This document shows, one piece after another, positions 34,902-45,225 of a stretch of DNA of 64,000 nucleotides (its first letter is position 1; each line of letters begins with the position of its first letter). Origin of the DNA: Stutzerimonas kunmingensis (GTDB lineage: Bacteria > Pseudomonadota > Gammaproteobacteria > Pseudomonadales > Pseudomonadaceae); NCBI RefSeq assembly GCF_900114065.1, contig NZ_FORS01000005.1:1-64000 (forward strand), written 5' to 3'. The notes under the pieces were generated by a model. The model was not told the origin of the DNA. It worked only from the letters and a program-made list of their open reading frames with translations, and ran no database searches. A program made the position numbers and the translations under genes.

Positions 34902-36694
34902 GCATGGAATACAAGGCTCCCCTGCGTGACATGCGCTTCGTGCTGCACGAGCTGTTCGACGCCACCGGCCATTGCGAATTGCTCGGCAACGGCCTGGACC
35001 GCGAGCTGATCGACGGTGTGCTGGAAGAAGCCGCGCGCTACACCGGCGGTGAGATCGCGCCGCTCAATCGCAACAGCGATGAAGAGGGTGTGACCCTGGA
35101 AAACGGCGAGGTGCGCACGCCGCAGGGCTTCGTCGAGGCCTACAAGCAGTACGTCGACAACGGCTGGGCGAGCATGACCGGGCCGACCGAATACGGTGGC
35201 CAGGGCTTCCCACAGCTGGTGGCCTGCAACTTCCACGAGATGCTGATGGGCGCTTCACTGTCCTTCCGCATCTATTCCGGCCTGACAGAAGGTGCGGTGC
35301 TGGCGCTGTACAAGCACGGCAGCGACGAGTTGAAAGATGCCTATCTGGAGAAGCTGGTCAGCGGCAGCTGGAGCGGCACCATGTGCCTGACCGAACCGCA
35401 GGCCGGCACCGACCTCGCGCTGTTGCGCACCCGCGCCGAACCCCAGGCGGACGGTAGCTACAAGGTCAGCGGCAGCAAGATATTCATCTCCGGTGGCGAG
35501 CACGACATGAGCGAGAACATCGTGCACCTGGTGCTGGCGCGCCTGCCGGATGCGCCGGCCGGCGTGAAGGGCATCAGCCTGTTGCTTGTGCCCAAGTTCC
35601 TCGCCAACGCCGATGGAACGCCGGGCGCGCGCAACTCACTGAGCTGCGGCGCCGTCGAGCACAAGATGGGTATCAAGGGCGCCGCCACCTGCGTGATGAA
35701 TTTCGACGGCGCCACTGGCTGGATCGTCGGCGAGCCCAACCAGGGCCTGGCATGCATGTTCACCATGATGAAAGACGCGCGGTTCCAGGTCGGTCTGCAG
35801 GGACTTGGCATTGCCGAACAGGCCTATCAGGGCTCGCTGGCCTATGCCCGCGAGCGCCTGCAGTCTCGCGGACTGGCCGGCGCGCAGCACCCCGACAAAG
35901 TGGCTGACCCGATCATCGTGCACCCGGACGTGCGGCGCATGCTGCTGACTCAGAAAACCCTGGTCGAGGGCAGCCGCATGCTGGCGGCCTATTGCGCCCG
36001 GCAGCTGGACCTCGAACACGGCCATCCCGAGCCGACTTATCGCAAGGCGGCGAGCAAGCGCGCGGCGCTGCTGATCCCCATCGTCAAGGCGTTCTTCACC
36101 GATATGGGCCAGGAAGTCGCCAGCCTCGGCGTGCAGGTCTACGGTGGCCACGGCTATATCCGCGAGTGGGGCATGGAGCAGTTGATGCGCGACAGCCGCA
36201 TCACCCAGCTCTACGAGGGCACCAATGGCATCCAGGCGCTGGACTACATCCGCCGCAAGCTGCTCGGCGATGGCGGCGCGGAGTTGTCGGCGTTGCAGGC
36301 GGAGTTCAGTGAGGTCTGTGATCGGCAGACCGACCGGCCGGCACTGCACGACATGGCCAGCAAGGTACAAGCGCGGATTGGCGAATGGCGCGAGCTGAGT
36401 GCCGAGATCATTGCGGCGACCGGGCGCGATCCGCAGGAGATCGGCGCGGTGTCTGTGGATTTCCTCCAGTACTCCGCCTATGTCTTATTGTCCGGGCTGT
36501 GGCTGCAGGCCGCGGCGCGCGCGCAGGATGCGTTGGAGCAGGGTACGGGTGAAGAGGCGTTCTATCAGGCCAAGCTGGCAAGTGCAGATTTCTACCTGCG
36601 CCGTGTACTGCCGCGGGCGAGTGCGCATCGGGAAGCGATTCAGGGTGGGGCCGAATGTTTGATGGCGCTGCCGGAAAGCGACTTCGCGTTTTGA
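34898..36694 (+). CDS. Acyl-CoA dehydrogenase, long C-terminal-domain type
   Basis: A 598-residue flavoenzyme. The FAD/substrate signature CLTEPQAGTDLALLRTRAEP, then GYKVSGSKIFISGGEHD-like text, and the later GGHGYIREWGMEQLMRDSRI with YEGTNGIQALD identify the family; a C-terminal extension makes it longer than the usual 380-400 residues. The first ATG overlaps the upstream stop by 4 bases; an ATG two codons later (34904) is equally possible. It removes two hydrogens from an acyl-CoA; the chain length is unknown. It matches PA5187 by position as I recall. Confidence 0.88.
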   Translation: MSMEYKAPLRDMRFVLHELFDATGHCELLGNGLDRELIDGVLEEAARYTGGEIAPLNRNSDEEGVTLENGEVRTPQGFVEAYKQYVDNGWASMTGPTEYGGQGFPQLVACNFHEMLMGASLSFRIYSGLTEGAVLALYKHGSDELKDAYLEKLVSGSWSGTMCLTEPQAGTDLALLRTRAEPQADGSYKVSGSKIFISGGEHDMSENIVHLVLARLPDAPAGVKGISLLLVPKFLANADGTPGARNSLSCGAVEHKMGIKGAATCVMNFDGATGWIVGEPNQGLACMFTMMKDARFQVGLQGLGIAEQAYQGSLAYARERLQSRGLAGAQHPDKVADPIIVHPDVRRMLLTQKTLVEGSRMLAAYCARQLDLEHGHPEPTYRKAASKRAALLIPIVKAFFTDMGQEVASLGVQVYGGHGYIREWGMEQLMRDSRITQLYEGTNGIQALDYIRRKLLGDGGAELSALQAEFSEVCDRQTDRPALHDMASKVQARIGEWRELSAEIIAATGRDPQEIGAVSVDFLQYSAYVLLSGLWLQAAARAQDALEQGTGEEAFYQAKLASADFYLRRVLPRASAHREAIQGGAECLMALPESDFAF

Positions 36695-36718
36695 GCTAAT
36701 CGATCACAGGAGGCACCG

Positions 36719-37882
36719 ATGCATCCGTTCAGCTTTGCCACAACCGCTCAATTGATCTGCGAGCCTGGCTCGTCGCGCCGGCTGGCCAGCCTTTGCAAGG
36801 AGCGCGGGGCACGCTCGGTGCTGGTCGTGACTGATCCGGGCATCACCCGTTTCGGCCTGCTCAATGAGGTATTGCCGGGCTTCGAGGCGGAAGGGCTGCG
36901 AGTCGCCGTTTACGACCAGGTCATTGCTGATCCGCCAGCAAACATCGTGATGGCTGCGGTCGAGCAGGCTAAAGCGAGCGGTGCCGATCTGGTGATCGGC
37001 TTCGGCGGCGGCAGCTCGATGGATGTCGCCAAGCTGGTGGCATTGCTGGCGCATCCGGGCCGCGCGCAGTCGCTGCAGGACATCTATGGCGTCGGCAATG
37101 CCAAGGGCCAGCGGCTACCGCTGATTCAGGTGCCGACCACGGCGGGCACCGGGTCGGAAGTCACGCAAATCGCCATCATCACCACCGGCGAGACGACCAA
37201 AATGGGCGTGGTCTCGCCGCTGCTGCTGCCGGATCTGGCGTTGCTGGATGCCGATCTCACCCTCGGCTTGCCGCCTGCAGTCACGGCAGCGACAGGCATT
37301 GATGCCATGGTGCATGCCATCGAGGCCTATACCAGCGCGCTGAAGAAGAACCCCATGTCCGACCTGCTGGCCCGAGAGGCATTGCGGCTCTTGGCCGCCA
37401 ACCTCGACGAAGCAGTACACAACGGCAGCAACCGCGAGGCACGCCAAGCCATGCTGCTCGGCGCCTGTCTGGCCGGGCAGGCGTTTGCCAATGCGCCGGT
37501 GGCGGCGGTGCATGCCTTGGCCTATCCGCTGGGAGGCAACTTTCATATTCCGCACGGGCTGTCGAATGCGCTGGTGCTGCCGCAGGTGCTGCGCTTCAAC
37601 GTCAGCGCGGCGACCACTCATTACGGCGAGCTGGCGCCGATCATCCTCGGTGATCGTTTGCGCGCCGACGACCCGTCCACCTATCCCGAACAGTTGATCC
37701 AAGAGTTCGAACAGATGAGTGCACGTGTTGGCCTGCCGACCCGCCTGCGTGATGCCGGTGTGCCCGAGGACATGCTGCCGCAACTGGCCAAGGAGGCAAT
37801 GCTGCAGCAGCGCCTCTTGGTCAACAACCCGCGCGAAGTCACCGAAGCCGATGCGCTGGCGATCTATCAGGCGGCGTATTGA
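36719..37882 (+). CDS. Iron-containing alcohol dehydrogenase
   Basis: A 387-residue group III alcohol dehydrogenase. GFGGGSSMDVAKLVALLA is the NAD-binding motif; metal ligands are in DAMVHAIEAYTS and HALAYPLGGNFHIPHGLSNA. ACAGGAGG precedes the ATG. It would interconvert an alcohol and an aldehyde or ketone. Co-orientation with the acyl-CoA dehydrogenase (24 bp) and a thioesterase (33 bp) suggests use in an alcohol or acyl catabolic path. The true substrate is not visible. Confidence 0.88.
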   Translation: MHPFSFATTAQLICEPGSSRRLASLCKERGARSVLVVTDPGITRFGLLNEVLPGFEAEGLRVAVYDQVIADPPANIVMAAVEQAKASGADLVIGFGGGSSMDVAKLVALLAHPGRAQSLQDIYGVGNAKGQRLPLIQVPTTAGTGSEVTQIAIITTGETTKMGVVSPLLLPDLALLDADLTLGLPPAVTAATGIDAMVHAIEAYTSALKKNPMSDLLAREALRLLAANLDEAVHNGSNREARQAMLLGACLAGQAFANAPVAAVHALAYPLGGNFHIPHGLSNALVLPQVLRFNVSAATTHYGELAPIILGDRLRADDPSTYPEQLIQEFEQMSARVGLPTRLRDAGVPEDMLPQLAKEAMLQQRLLVNNPREVTEADALAIYQAAY

Positions 37883-37915
37883 GCGCCTTTTTACTACTGC
37901 ACGTGGAAACCACCC

Positions 37916-38347
37916 ATGCCTGAGCAACCCAAGCACCTGCGCCACGATTACCGGCATTTCCAGCCGATCACCACGCGCTGGCACGACAACGATATCTATG
38001 GTCACGTGAACAACGTCGTCTATTACGGTTTCTTCGATACCGCGGTGAACAACTATCTGATCCAGCAGGGCGGGCTGGATATTCAGGGCGGTGAGATCGT
38101 CGGTTTCGTGGTCAGCTCCGCCTGCGAGTACTTTGCGTCGATCGCTTATCCGGACGTCATCGAGGTCGGGCTGCGGGTGGCCAGGCTGGGCAACTCGTCG
38201 GTGCAATACGAGCTGGCAATCTTCCGCGAGGGTGAGCAGGAGGCGTGCGCCGCGGGTCGCTTCGTGCATGTCTTCGTTGAACGCGCAAGCAACCGTCCCA
38301 CCGCCATTCCCGGGCGCTTGCGCGCCGCGCTGGAAGCCTTGAGTTAA
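37916..38347 (+). CDS. Acyl-CoA thioesterase (4HBT hotdog fold)
   Basis: A 143-residue protein with the 4-hydroxybenzoyl-CoA-thioesterase signature RWHDNDIYGHVNNVVYYGFFD, including the catalytic Asp. Length and order fit YbgC-like thioesterases. It lies 33 bp after the alcohol dehydrogenase and ends the four-gene catabolic unit. The acyl group it releases is unknown. Confidence 0.85.
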   Translation: MPEQPKHLRHDYRHFQPITTRWHDNDIYGHVNNVVYYGFFDTAVNNYLIQQGGLDIQGGEIVGFVVSSACEYFASIAYPDVIEVGLRVARLGNSSVQYELAIFREGEQEACAAGRFVHVFVERASNRPTAIPGRLRAALEALS

Positions 38348-38431
38348 CCAACTCGGCGCATCCAGCAGAAGCCCGTAAACGAGATCGCCCGGAGCGGCTG
38401 GGCCGGTCCGGGCGAGGCAGTGATGGCTGCG

Positions 38432-38452
38432 AGACGGCAATGCCTGCCGTCT
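38432..38452. terminator. Hairpin between convergent genes
   Basis: AGACGGCA (38432-38439) pairs with TGCCGTCT (38445-38452) around 5 bases. It lies between the thioesterase gene and the convergent glycine-zipper gene. No strong T run, so it is a possible bidirectional stop only. Confidence 0.45.
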
Positions 38453-38459
38453 GCGGTCC

Positions 38460-38921
38460 TCAGTGATGCTTGTGTTTGTGCTTGTAATGACCTTTGGCTT
38501 TGCCTGGATGGCCGTAGTAGCGGCGATCATCCCGGTAGCGACGGTCACGCCGGTAGTCATCATCATCGTCGCCGTAGGCATTGCCGATCGCGCCGCCAGC
38601 GCCGCCGCCCACGGCTGCGCCGATCAGCCCACCCGTGCTGCCACCGACCTGCTGGCCGATGACATTACCGCCTGCCGCACCGAGGCCACCACCAATGGCC
38701 GCTTCGGTACGGCTGCGTTTGTCCGCACCGACCATGCCGCCGGCCGCGCCGCCAACGCCGGCACCAATGGTGGCGCCGGTCGAGCCCCCCAGGTGTTCTC
38801 CCACCACAGAACCCAATGCACCGCCGAGCGCGCCGCCGACGGCGGCTTCGGTGTTGCTGCCGGCGAAGGCTGCAGCGCTGAGCAGGCTGGTGGACAACAG
38901 GAATATCGAGGCGTACTTCAT
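38460..38921 (-). CDS. Exported glycine-zipper protein with acidic and poly-His tail
   Basis: A 153-residue protein. Signal peptide MKYASIFLLSTSLLSAAAFA is followed by glycine-zipper repeats (GGALGGALGSVVGEHLGG, GAGVGGAAGGMVG, GAAVGGGAGGAIG) over about residues 28-115. Then come DDDDD, an Arg/Tyr-rich stretch and the C-terminus HYKHKHKHH. Glycine zippers pack helices in membranes; the tail could bind metal. There is no lipobox, so it is not an obvious lipoprotein. Function is unknown. Confidence 0.75.
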   Translation of the reverse strand: MKYASIFLLSTSLLSAAAFAGSNTEAAVGGALGGALGSVVGEHLGGSTGATIGAGVGGAAGGMVGADKRSRTEAAIGGGLGAAGGNVIGQQVGGSTGGLIGAAVGGGAGGAIGNAYGDDDDDYRRDRRYRDDRRYYGHPGKAKGHYKHKHKHH

Positions 38922-39117
38922 GGAGTGATCCCGTATGTGGATTGCGCCGCGATCCTCACGTGCCGCTGCGCTTGCGGCAAGAGCGATCCGATGAAATGCG
39001 TGATCCGGTTGGCGTTTGCTAACTATTTGATTTTGCTTAGGAACAAGAGGTGTTTCGAGTGGTCTTAGCTCGCTTGTGGGGCCTGCGCGCAGGGCCTTTA
39101 CCCGCTCGGAATCAGCA

Positions 39118-39966
39118 TCAGCCTTGCGCGCGCACCGCTGCGGCAGGGCTGTAGATCCGCGGCGGGCTGTGCTGTGGCAGGTGGATGAGGTTGAGGTTAT
39201 GTCGCTGCGCCCACTGGGCGGCCAGGCCGGTGGGTGAAGACAGGCTCACCAGCGCTGGAATCCCGGCCCGCTGCACTTTCTGCACCAGCTCCAGGCTGCA
39301 GCGGCTGGTGACGATCGCCAGGCCACCGGCCGCTGCACAGCCGGAGCGGGCCATGGCACCGATCAGCTTGTCCAGCGCGTTATGCCGCCCGATATCCTCG
39401 CGGCCCAGGCGGATCTCGCCGTTGGCGTCCATGAACAATGCGGCGTGCACCGCCCCGCAGTCGCGCCCCAGCGGTTGAAACGCTTCGATACGTTGACGCA
39501 GGTCCTGCAACCAGTGCGAGGGCGGCAGTGGCGCTGCCGGCATGACCGGCAGGCGCGGGAGTGCCTGCTCCAGCGCTTCGACCCCGCAGAGCCCGCAGCT
39601 GCTGTTGCCGGGTAGCTGGCGGCGTTGCAGCTTGAGGCGCCAGAACGCGCGGCTGGCGATGTCCAATTCGGCGCGCAGCGCACTGCCGCTGCCGTGCAGG
39701 CGAATGTCGTAGATATCATCCAGCGACTCGACGAAGCCATTGGCCAGGCTGAAGCCAACCACGAAATCTTCCAGATCGGCCGGCGAGATCATCATCACCG
39801 CCTGGCTCAGCCCGTTGTAGGCGATCGCCAGCGCGCACTCCTCGGCAAGATCGACTGCGCATTGCGCGACATCGTCGATCGGCTGGTAGCAGTAACGCTG
39901 GCTGGCACCGGCAGGTGGTTGCGCGGCAGCGGCGACGCCGGCATTCAGGCGAGACGGGGCGTTCAT
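39118..39966 (-). CDS. fdhD: FdhD, formate dehydrogenase sulfurtransferase
   Basis: A 282-residue protein. The key CxxC motif is in SSCGLCGVEALEQALP; ED-IGRHNALDKLIG and TSRCSLELVQKVQRAGIP are further family signatures. FdhD passes sulfur from IscS to the molybdenum cofactor of formate dehydrogenases. A molybdopterin oxidoreductase lies at the right edge of this window, but 23 kb away, so they are not one operon. Confidence 0.92.
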   Translation of the reverse strand: MNAPSRLNAGVAAAAQPPAGASQRYCYQPIDDVAQCAVDLAEECALAIAYNGLSQAVMMISPADLEDFVVGFSLANGFVESLDDIYDIRLHGSGSALRAELDIASRAFWRLKLQRRQLPGNSSCGLCGVEALEQALPRLPVMPAAPLPPSHWLQDLRQRIEAFQPLGRDCGAVHAALFMDANGEIRLGREDIGRHNALDKLIGAMARSGCAAAGGLAIVTSRCSLELVQKVQRAGIPALVSLSSPTGLAAQWAQRHNLNLIHLPQHSPPRIYSPAAAVRAQG

Positions 39967-40236
39967 CGGCGATTCGGTCCAGTTAGTCGCCTGTTTGGCA
40001 GGTTCGGTTGGTCAATTTCGGCGTCCATGGCCCCGATACTGGGTTGCTGCTCCTCGCCATAACCCCCTATGACTCGTCGCAGCGCTTTGTCTCGGCCATT
40101 TACATCCGAACCTGCCTCAACCCACTCACCGCACAGGTCACGAGGTCTGATGAGACCGGCGTTCTGCATCGCTGCAACTGCAGTGCATGCTCGCGGCCGG
40201 CGGATAGAGTTATGACCCCTGCCGGCCGCGGACGAT

Positions 40237-42798
40237 TCACCGCTGGTCGCTATCCGCCAGCATGTCGCGTACGCGCTTGGCCAGCGCATCGAGGTTGAAC
40301 GGCTTGCTGATCATGTCCATGCCCGGTTCGAGGAAGTCCGTGCTGGCGGCCTGCTTGGCATAGCCGGTCATGAACAGCACCGGCAGATCGGGACGATGCT
40401 GGCGCGCGACATCCGCCAGTTGCCGGCCGTTCATGCCGGGCAGTCCGACATCGGTGACCAGCATGTCGATGGTGGGCGTGCTCTCAAGCAGGCGGATCGC
40501 CGCATTGCCGTCGGCGGCTTCCAGCGTCTGATAGCCGAGCATCTGTAGCACGTCGATGACTAGCAGGCGCACCGCCGGATCATCCTCGACCACCAGGACG
40601 GTTTCGCCTTGCTGGGCCTGAAGCGGGCCGTCGTCTTCGCCGGCTGGCGCGACGCTGACGCCTTGGTCCTCGAATACGGGAAGGTACAGGCTGACCTGGG
40701 TGCCTTCGCCCGGTTCGCTGGCGATCTGGATATGGCCGCCGGCCTGCCGGGTGAAGCCGTAGACCATGGAAAGGCCGAGCCCGGTGCCCTGGCCGATGGG
40801 TTTGGTGGTGAAGAACGGTTCGAAGACGCTGGCCAGCACCTTGGGGCTCATGCCGCAGCCGCTGTCTGTCAGGCAGAGGATGACGTAGCGCCCGGCGGCC
40901 AGATCGCCCACATCGCCCTGCCTGTACAGTTCGACATTGCGAGTTTCCAGCAGCAGGGTGCCGCCGTCAGCCATGGCGTCGCGGGCGTTGATGACCAGGT
41001 TGAGCAGCGCGCTTTCCAGCTGGTTTTCGTCGCTGGAAACCGGCCACAGACCTTGCTGCAACTGATTGCGGATGTGGATGTGGCTGCCCAGCGTGCGGCT
41101 GAGCAGGTCGTGCATCGACTCGATCAGCTGGTTCAGCTCGACACGCTTGAGATTCAGCGGCTGGCGCCGGGCGAAGGCGAGCAGGCGGTGGGTCAGGGCC
41201 GCGGCGCGATTGGCCGAGGTGACCGCGGCATCGATGAAGCGCTGGGTTTCGCCGTGGCGGCCGGACTGGATGTAGCGCTGGATCAGGTCCAGGCCGCCGA
41301 TGATGCCGGTCAGCATGTTGTTGAAGTCGTGGGCGATGCCGCCGGTCAGCTGGCCGACTGCTTCCATCTTCTGCGCCTGACGCAGCGCTTCCTGTGCCTG
41401 CTCGCGGCTGGCCATTTCCTTGAGCAGGCGTTCGTAGACTTCCGCCAGTGCCTGGGTGCGCTCCTGAATACGGCTTTCCAGCGTCTCGTTGAGTTCGCGC
41501 AGCGCCTGTTCGGCGCGCCAGCGCTCAGTGACATCCAGCGCCATGACGAAGAAACCGAGCACGTTGCCCTGGCCGTCGCGGCGCGGCAGGTAGTGCACCA
41601 GCATGCGTCGGGGCTGGCCGTCACGGTGCGGGCTATGGGCCTCGAAGGTCACGTCGCGGCCGGCGAGGGCGTCACGGATGCTTGTCTGGCGCTCGGCGTA
41701 GCCGCGTTCACCGAGCACTTCGCGGGCGGTCTTGCCCAGCAGCCATTCGGTCGAATGGCCGAACCAGTCGGAGTAGTAGCGGTTGTTAAAGCGAAAACGT
41801 TCCTCGGCGTCGACGTAGCCGATGAGCACCGGCAGAGCGTCGGTGACCATCTTCAACTCGGCTTCGCTCTGGCGCAGGGCATCTTCGCTGGCCTGCTGTC
41901 CGGTGATGTTCATCACTGCGCCGGGGAAGCGCTGTGGCCAGCCCTGCTCGTCGCAATGGCAGCGCCCGCGCGCCAGCGCCCAACGGGTGACGCCATCGTC
42001 GCTGCGCAGCCTGTAGCGCTCGTCGAGCGTACCGCGCTTGACGATGCAGCGCTCCAGCGCGGCGCGCAGGCGTGGCACGTCGTCGGGATGGACATGATCG
42101 AAAAAGGCTTCGCTGCTCAGGCCGTTCGGCCCGGACTGGGCCACCGGCAGGATGCGGGAAAGCTCAGCCCCCGCCGGAATCTCGCTGGCCTGGATGGCCC
42201 AGTCCCAGATGCCGATCAGGTCGCTGGCCTCGAGTGCCAGTTGCAGGCGCTGTTCGCTGGCGCGATGCACCTCGGCGCTGAGCTTGTAGTGCAGGGCGGT
42301 CTGCGACAGGCGGGTTTCGGTGCGCACGCGTTCGCTGGTTTCGCTGAGGCACAGCAGCAGGCCGCCGATGCCGTGCGAGGCGTTGCGAATGGGGCTCAGG
42401 GCGAGGTCGAACCAGGCTTCCACCGGAGCGCCATCGCGTTCGATGACCAGTTGCTGATTGCGCAGCACTCGTGGCTCACCGCGGCGGGCAGTGTCGCAGG
42501 CCGGCTCCAGCAGGGTCCAGGTCGCGCCCCAGCGGTGGCAAGCGGGCTGGCCGAGTTCGGCCGGGTGGCGATCGCCGATCAGTGCGGCGTGGGCGTCGTT
42601 GTACAACTGCTGCGCCTGGTCGCCCCAGAGGATGCACATCGGCAGGGGTGCTTCGAGAATGGTGTCCAGCAGCAGCCGTAGCGAAGCCGGCCAGGCGTCA
42701 GGAGTTCCGAGCGCAGTCGCCCCCCAGTCATGCCGGCGGATTCGCTCACTCATCTCGCTGTGACTATGGGGCCAGAATTCGGCGCCTACTACTGCCAT
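40237..42798 (-). CDS. PAS-containing hybrid sensor histidine kinase
   Basis: An 853-residue protein. About three PAS-type sensor modules fill residues 20-430 (one with [20 protein letters not shown]). A coiled coil ([20 protein letters not shown]) leads to the kinase: [20 protein letters not shown] with the phospho-His and an HATPase domain ([24 protein letters not shown]). A C-terminal receiver has Asp in [14 protein letters not shown]. No membrane helix is seen, so it is cytoplasmic. The AGGAAG ribosome site supports the start at 42798 over Met16. Its kinase and receiver parts closely resemble the stressosome hybrid kinase at 27042. The cognate regulator is not adjacent. Confidence 0.88.
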   Translation of the reverse strand: MAVVGAEFWPHSHSEMSERIRRHDWGATALGTPDAWPASLRLLLDTILEAPLPMCILWGDQAQQLYNDAHAALIGDRHPAELGQPACHRWGATWTLLEPACDTARRGEPRVLRNQQLVIERDGAPVEAWFDLALSPIRNASHGIGGLLLCLSETSERVRTETRLSQTALHYKLSAEVHRASEQRLQLALEASDLIGIWDWAIQASEIPAGAELSRILPVAQSGPNGLSSEAFFDHVHPDDVPRLRAALERCIVKRGTLDERYRLRSDDGVTRWALARGRCHCDEQGWPQRFPGAVMNITGQQASEDALRQSEAELKMVTDALPVLIGYVDAEERFRFNNRYYSDWFGHSTEWLLGKTAREVLGERGYAERQTSIRDALAGRDVTFEAHSPHRDGQPRRMLVHYLPRRDGQGNVLGFFVMALDVTERWRAEQALRELNETLESRIQERTQALAEVYERLLKEMASREQAQEALRQAQKMEAVGQLTGGIAHDFNNMLTGIIGGLDLIQRYIQSGRHGETQRFIDAAVTSANRAAALTHRLLAFARRQPLNLKRVELNQLIESMHDLLSRTLGSHIHIRNQLQQGLWPVSSDENQLESALLNLVINARDAMADGGTLLLETRNVELYRQGDVGDLAAGRYVILCLTDSGCGMSPKVLASVFEPFFTTKPIGQGTGLGLSMVYGFTRQAGGHIQIASEPGEGTQVSLYLPVFEDQGVSVAPAGEDDGPLQAQQGETVLVVEDDPAVRLLVIDVLQMLGYQTLEAADGNAAIRLLESTPTIDMLVTDVGLPGMNGRQLADVARQHRPDLPVLFMTGYAKQAASTDFLEPGMDMISKPFNLDALAKRVRDMLADSDQR

Positions 42799-42967
42799 GT
42801 TGCTTCCTATCGATCATCCGTGGGCGAACTACGAGCGGCAGGGCATGTGCTGCGCACCGCTGCGCTGTTTCGATGCGTGCCGGCCCGGGCTCGTCCTGAG
42901 CCGGTTCCCGCCGACGGCAACTGTTGCGTAGTGTAAAGCTTCCGGCTGCCGAAGGCAGCGCCAGCCG

Positions 42968-43648
42968 TCACGCTGGACCGCCGTGCAGGCTGCGGATCAG
43001 GTCGAGGTAATCGTCAACCGCGGCGAATTCCTCGGTGTCCTTCGGTGCGCGGCGACTGTCCGGCTCGCGCACCGCCAGCAGATGCGCAATGCCGAAGCGC
43101 TGCGCACTGCGCAGGATCGGCAGGCTATCGTCGATGAACAGTGCGCGTGCGGGCTCGAACTCCAGATCCTGGCGCAGTGCGTGCCAGAATTGCGGCTCCT
43201 CCTTCGGATAGCCGTAGTCGTGGGAGCTGATCAGGCGGTCGAACCAGGGCGCCAGTTCGATCTTCTCCAGCTTCAGCGACAACGAGTCGCGGTGCGCATT
43301 GGTGATCAGCACCACGCGCTTGCCGGTATGGCGCAACGCGGCGAGAAATTCGTCGGCATTTGGTCGAAGGGCGATCAGCTCGGCGATCTCGCGTTTCATG
43401 TCGCGAATCGGCAGGTTGAGTTCGCGGGTCCAGTAGTCCAGGCAATACCAGGTGAGTTTGCCGACGTGCTCGTTGAACAGTGGTGCCAGTTCCAGCTCGG
43501 CCATGGCGCGGCTTATGCCGTGCAGCTCGGCGTAGCGTTGCGGCAGCAGTTCGAGCCAGAAATGATTGTCGAAATGGAGGTCCAGCAGCGTGCCGTCCAT
43601 GTCGAGCAGGACGGTATCGATGTCGGACCAGGGCAGGTTGGCGGTCAT
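42968..43648 (-). CDS. yrfG: HAD-family GMP/IMP nucleotidase YrfG
   Basis: A 226-residue HAD hydrolase. Motif I is LLDMDGTLLDLHFD (nucleophile and acid Asp), motif II LITNAHRD, and motif IV FIDDSLPILRSA. E. coli YrfG dephosphorylates GMP and IMP. It is divergent from nudE, an arrangement I recall from both E. coli (yrfG near nudE) and P. aeruginosa. Confidence 0.88.
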   Translation of the reverse strand: MTANLPWSDIDTVLLDMDGTLLDLHFDNHFWLELLPQRYAELHGISRAMAELELAPLFNEHVGKLTWYCLDYWTRELNLPIRDMKREIAELIALRPNADEFLAALRHTGKRVVLITNAHRDSLSLKLEKIELAPWFDRLISSHDYGYPKEEPQFWHALRQDLEFEPARALFIDDSLPILRSAQRFGIAHLLAVREPDSRRAPKDTEEFAAVDDYLDLIRSLHGGPA

Positions 43649-43767
43649 GTGCGGGCTCGCGTCAGCGGTGTATGGACGGGACGGCGTCGGTCAGCTGGTC
43701 GCAAAGCACTCACGGCCAGCGCAAAAAGCCGGGTTATGATAGCCGCTCGCGTTTCCAGGAGTTTCCC

Positions 43768-44334
43768 ATGCGCCAGAAACCCACCGTGCTAGCCCGTGAG
43801 ATCGTTGCTAGCAGCCGACTGTTCCGTGTCGAGGAGCTGCAGCTGCGTTTTTCCAATGGTGTCGAGCGCACCTATGAACGCCTGGTCGGCAAGGGCAGCG
43901 GTTACGGCGCGGTGATGATCGTGGCGCTAGCCGATGCGGAGAATGCACTGCTGGTCGAAGAATATTGCGGCGGCACCGACACCTATGAGCTGTCGCTGCC
44001 CAAGGGCCTGATCGAGCCGGGTGAAGACGTGCTCGAAGCGGCCAACCGTGAGCTCAAGGAGGAGGCCGGCTTCGGCGCGCGCCGCCTGGAGCTGCTTACC
44101 GAGCTGTCGTTGTCGCCCGGTTACATGAGCCAGAAGATTCAGGTGGTGCTGGCGCGCGATCTGTATCCGGAGCAGCTGCCCGGCGACGAGCCGGAGCCGA
44201 TGCGGCTCGACAAGGTCAACCTGCACGAACTGTCCAGTCTGGTGCAGCACCCGCAGTTCAGCGAGGGGCGCGCATTGGCCGCGTTGTACCTGGCCAAGGA
44301 TCTGTTGACCCAGCGCGGAGAGTTCGGCCAATGA
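43768..44334 (+). CDS. nudE: ADP-compounds hydrolase NudE
   Basis: A 188-residue Nudix enzyme. The Nudix box runs from GLIEPGEDVLEAANRELKEE through AGFG (REXXEE pattern complete). E. coli NudE acts on ADP-ribose, NADH and Ap3A. The ATG at 43768 has an AGGAG site, and a TATGAT -10 box lies at 43735-43740. It overlaps cysQ by 4 bases. Confidence 0.92.
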   Translation: MRQKPTVLAREIVASSRLFRVEELQLRFSNGVERTYERLVGKGSGYGAVMIVALADAENALLVEEYCGGTDTYELSLPKGLIEPGEDVLEAANRELKEEAGFGARRLELLTELSLSPGYMSQKIQVVLARDLYPEQLPGDEPEPMRLDKVNLHELSSLVQHPQFSEGRALAALYLAKDLLTQRGEFGQ

Positions 44335-45149
44335 GTCATCCCTATCTGTCGTCGGTCATCGATCTGGTGCGTCAGGCGGGCGAGGCGATCCTGCCGCACT
44401 GGCGCAGCGAGCTGGATGTCCAGACCAAGACCGACGAATCGCCGGTGACCGTCGCCGATATGGCTGCGCATCAGGTGTTGCTGGACGGCCTGCTGGCGCT
44501 GGATAGCGCCATCCCGGTGCTGTCCGAGGAGGATTGCGAGGTGCCGCTGAGCGAGCGCGCCGGCTGGACGCGCTGGTGGCTGGTTGACCCGCTGGATGGC
44601 ACCAAGGAATTCATCGCCGGCAGCGAGGAGTTCACGGTCAACGTCGCGCTGATCGAGGCGGGCAAGGTGTGCTTCGGCGTGGTCGGCATTCCGGCATCCG
44701 GACGCTGTTACTACGGCGGCGAGGATTTCGGCGCCTGGCGCAGCGAAGTGTCCGGCGCGACTCAGCCGCTGCGCGTGCGCCAGCAACCGGAGCAAGCGTT
44801 TACCGTGGTCGCCAGCCGGCGCCACAGCAGTCCGGCGCAGGAGCAGCTGTTGAGTCGTCTGGGCGAACGTTTCGGTGAGCTGGCGCTGGCGAATGTCGGC
44901 AGTTCGCTGAAATTCTGCCTGCTGGCCGAAGGTGCTGCGGATTGCTACCCGCGCCTGGCGCCGACCTCGCAGTGGGATACCGCTGCCGCGCAGGGGGTGC
45001 TGGAAGGTGCCGGTGGCGAGGTGCTGGATGTCAGTGGTGCGGCGCTGCGCTATGACGCGCGGGAAAGTTATCTGAACCCGTCTTTCCTGGCCCTGCCCAG
45101 AGGCGTCGACTGGCGCGACTGGCTGATCGAACTGGCCAATCGCGAGTAA
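44331..45149 (+). CDS. cysQ: 3'(2'),5'-bisphosphate nucleotidase CysQ
   Basis: A 272-residue inositol-monophosphatase-fold enzyme. Metal-binding signatures are EEDCEVPLS, WLVDPLDGTKEF and QWDTAAAQGVLEGAGG. It recycles the sulfate-assimilation by-product PAP to AMP. Its ATG overlaps the nudE stop, so the two are translated together. Confidence 0.93.
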   Translation: MSHPYLSSVIDLVRQAGEAILPHWRSELDVQTKTDESPVTVADMAAHQVLLDGLLALDSAIPVLSEEDCEVPLSERAGWTRWWLVDPLDGTKEFIAGSEEFTVNVALIEAGKVCFGVVGIPASGRCYYGGEDFGAWRSEVSGATQPLRVRQQPEQAFTVVASRRHSSPAQEQLLSRLGERFGELALANVGSSLKFCLLAEGAADCYPRLAPTSQWDTAAAQGVLEGAGGEVLDVSGAALRYDARESYLNPSFLALPRGVDWRDWLIELANRE

Positions 45150-45154
45150 CACGG

Positions 45155-45207
45155 CGCGTCTGCCTGGAGCGGGCATTGCGCCGACTGAGCAAGCCGTCGC
45201 AGACGCG
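45155..45207. other. Inverted repeat between convergent genes
   Basis: CGCGTCTGC (45155-45163) and GCAGACGCG (45199-45207) are perfect 9-bp arms with a 35-base loop, between cysQ and the convergent thioesterase gene. It may be a transcript-end stem. Confidence 0.4.
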
Positions 45208-45225
45208 TGCAATGTAATCCTTCGC

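Noticed and set aside
40609-42681. 690-codon plus-strand frame opposite the PAS hybrid kinase
   Set aside because: Shadow of the kinase gene; composition is Ala/Gly/Leu-biased without motifs.
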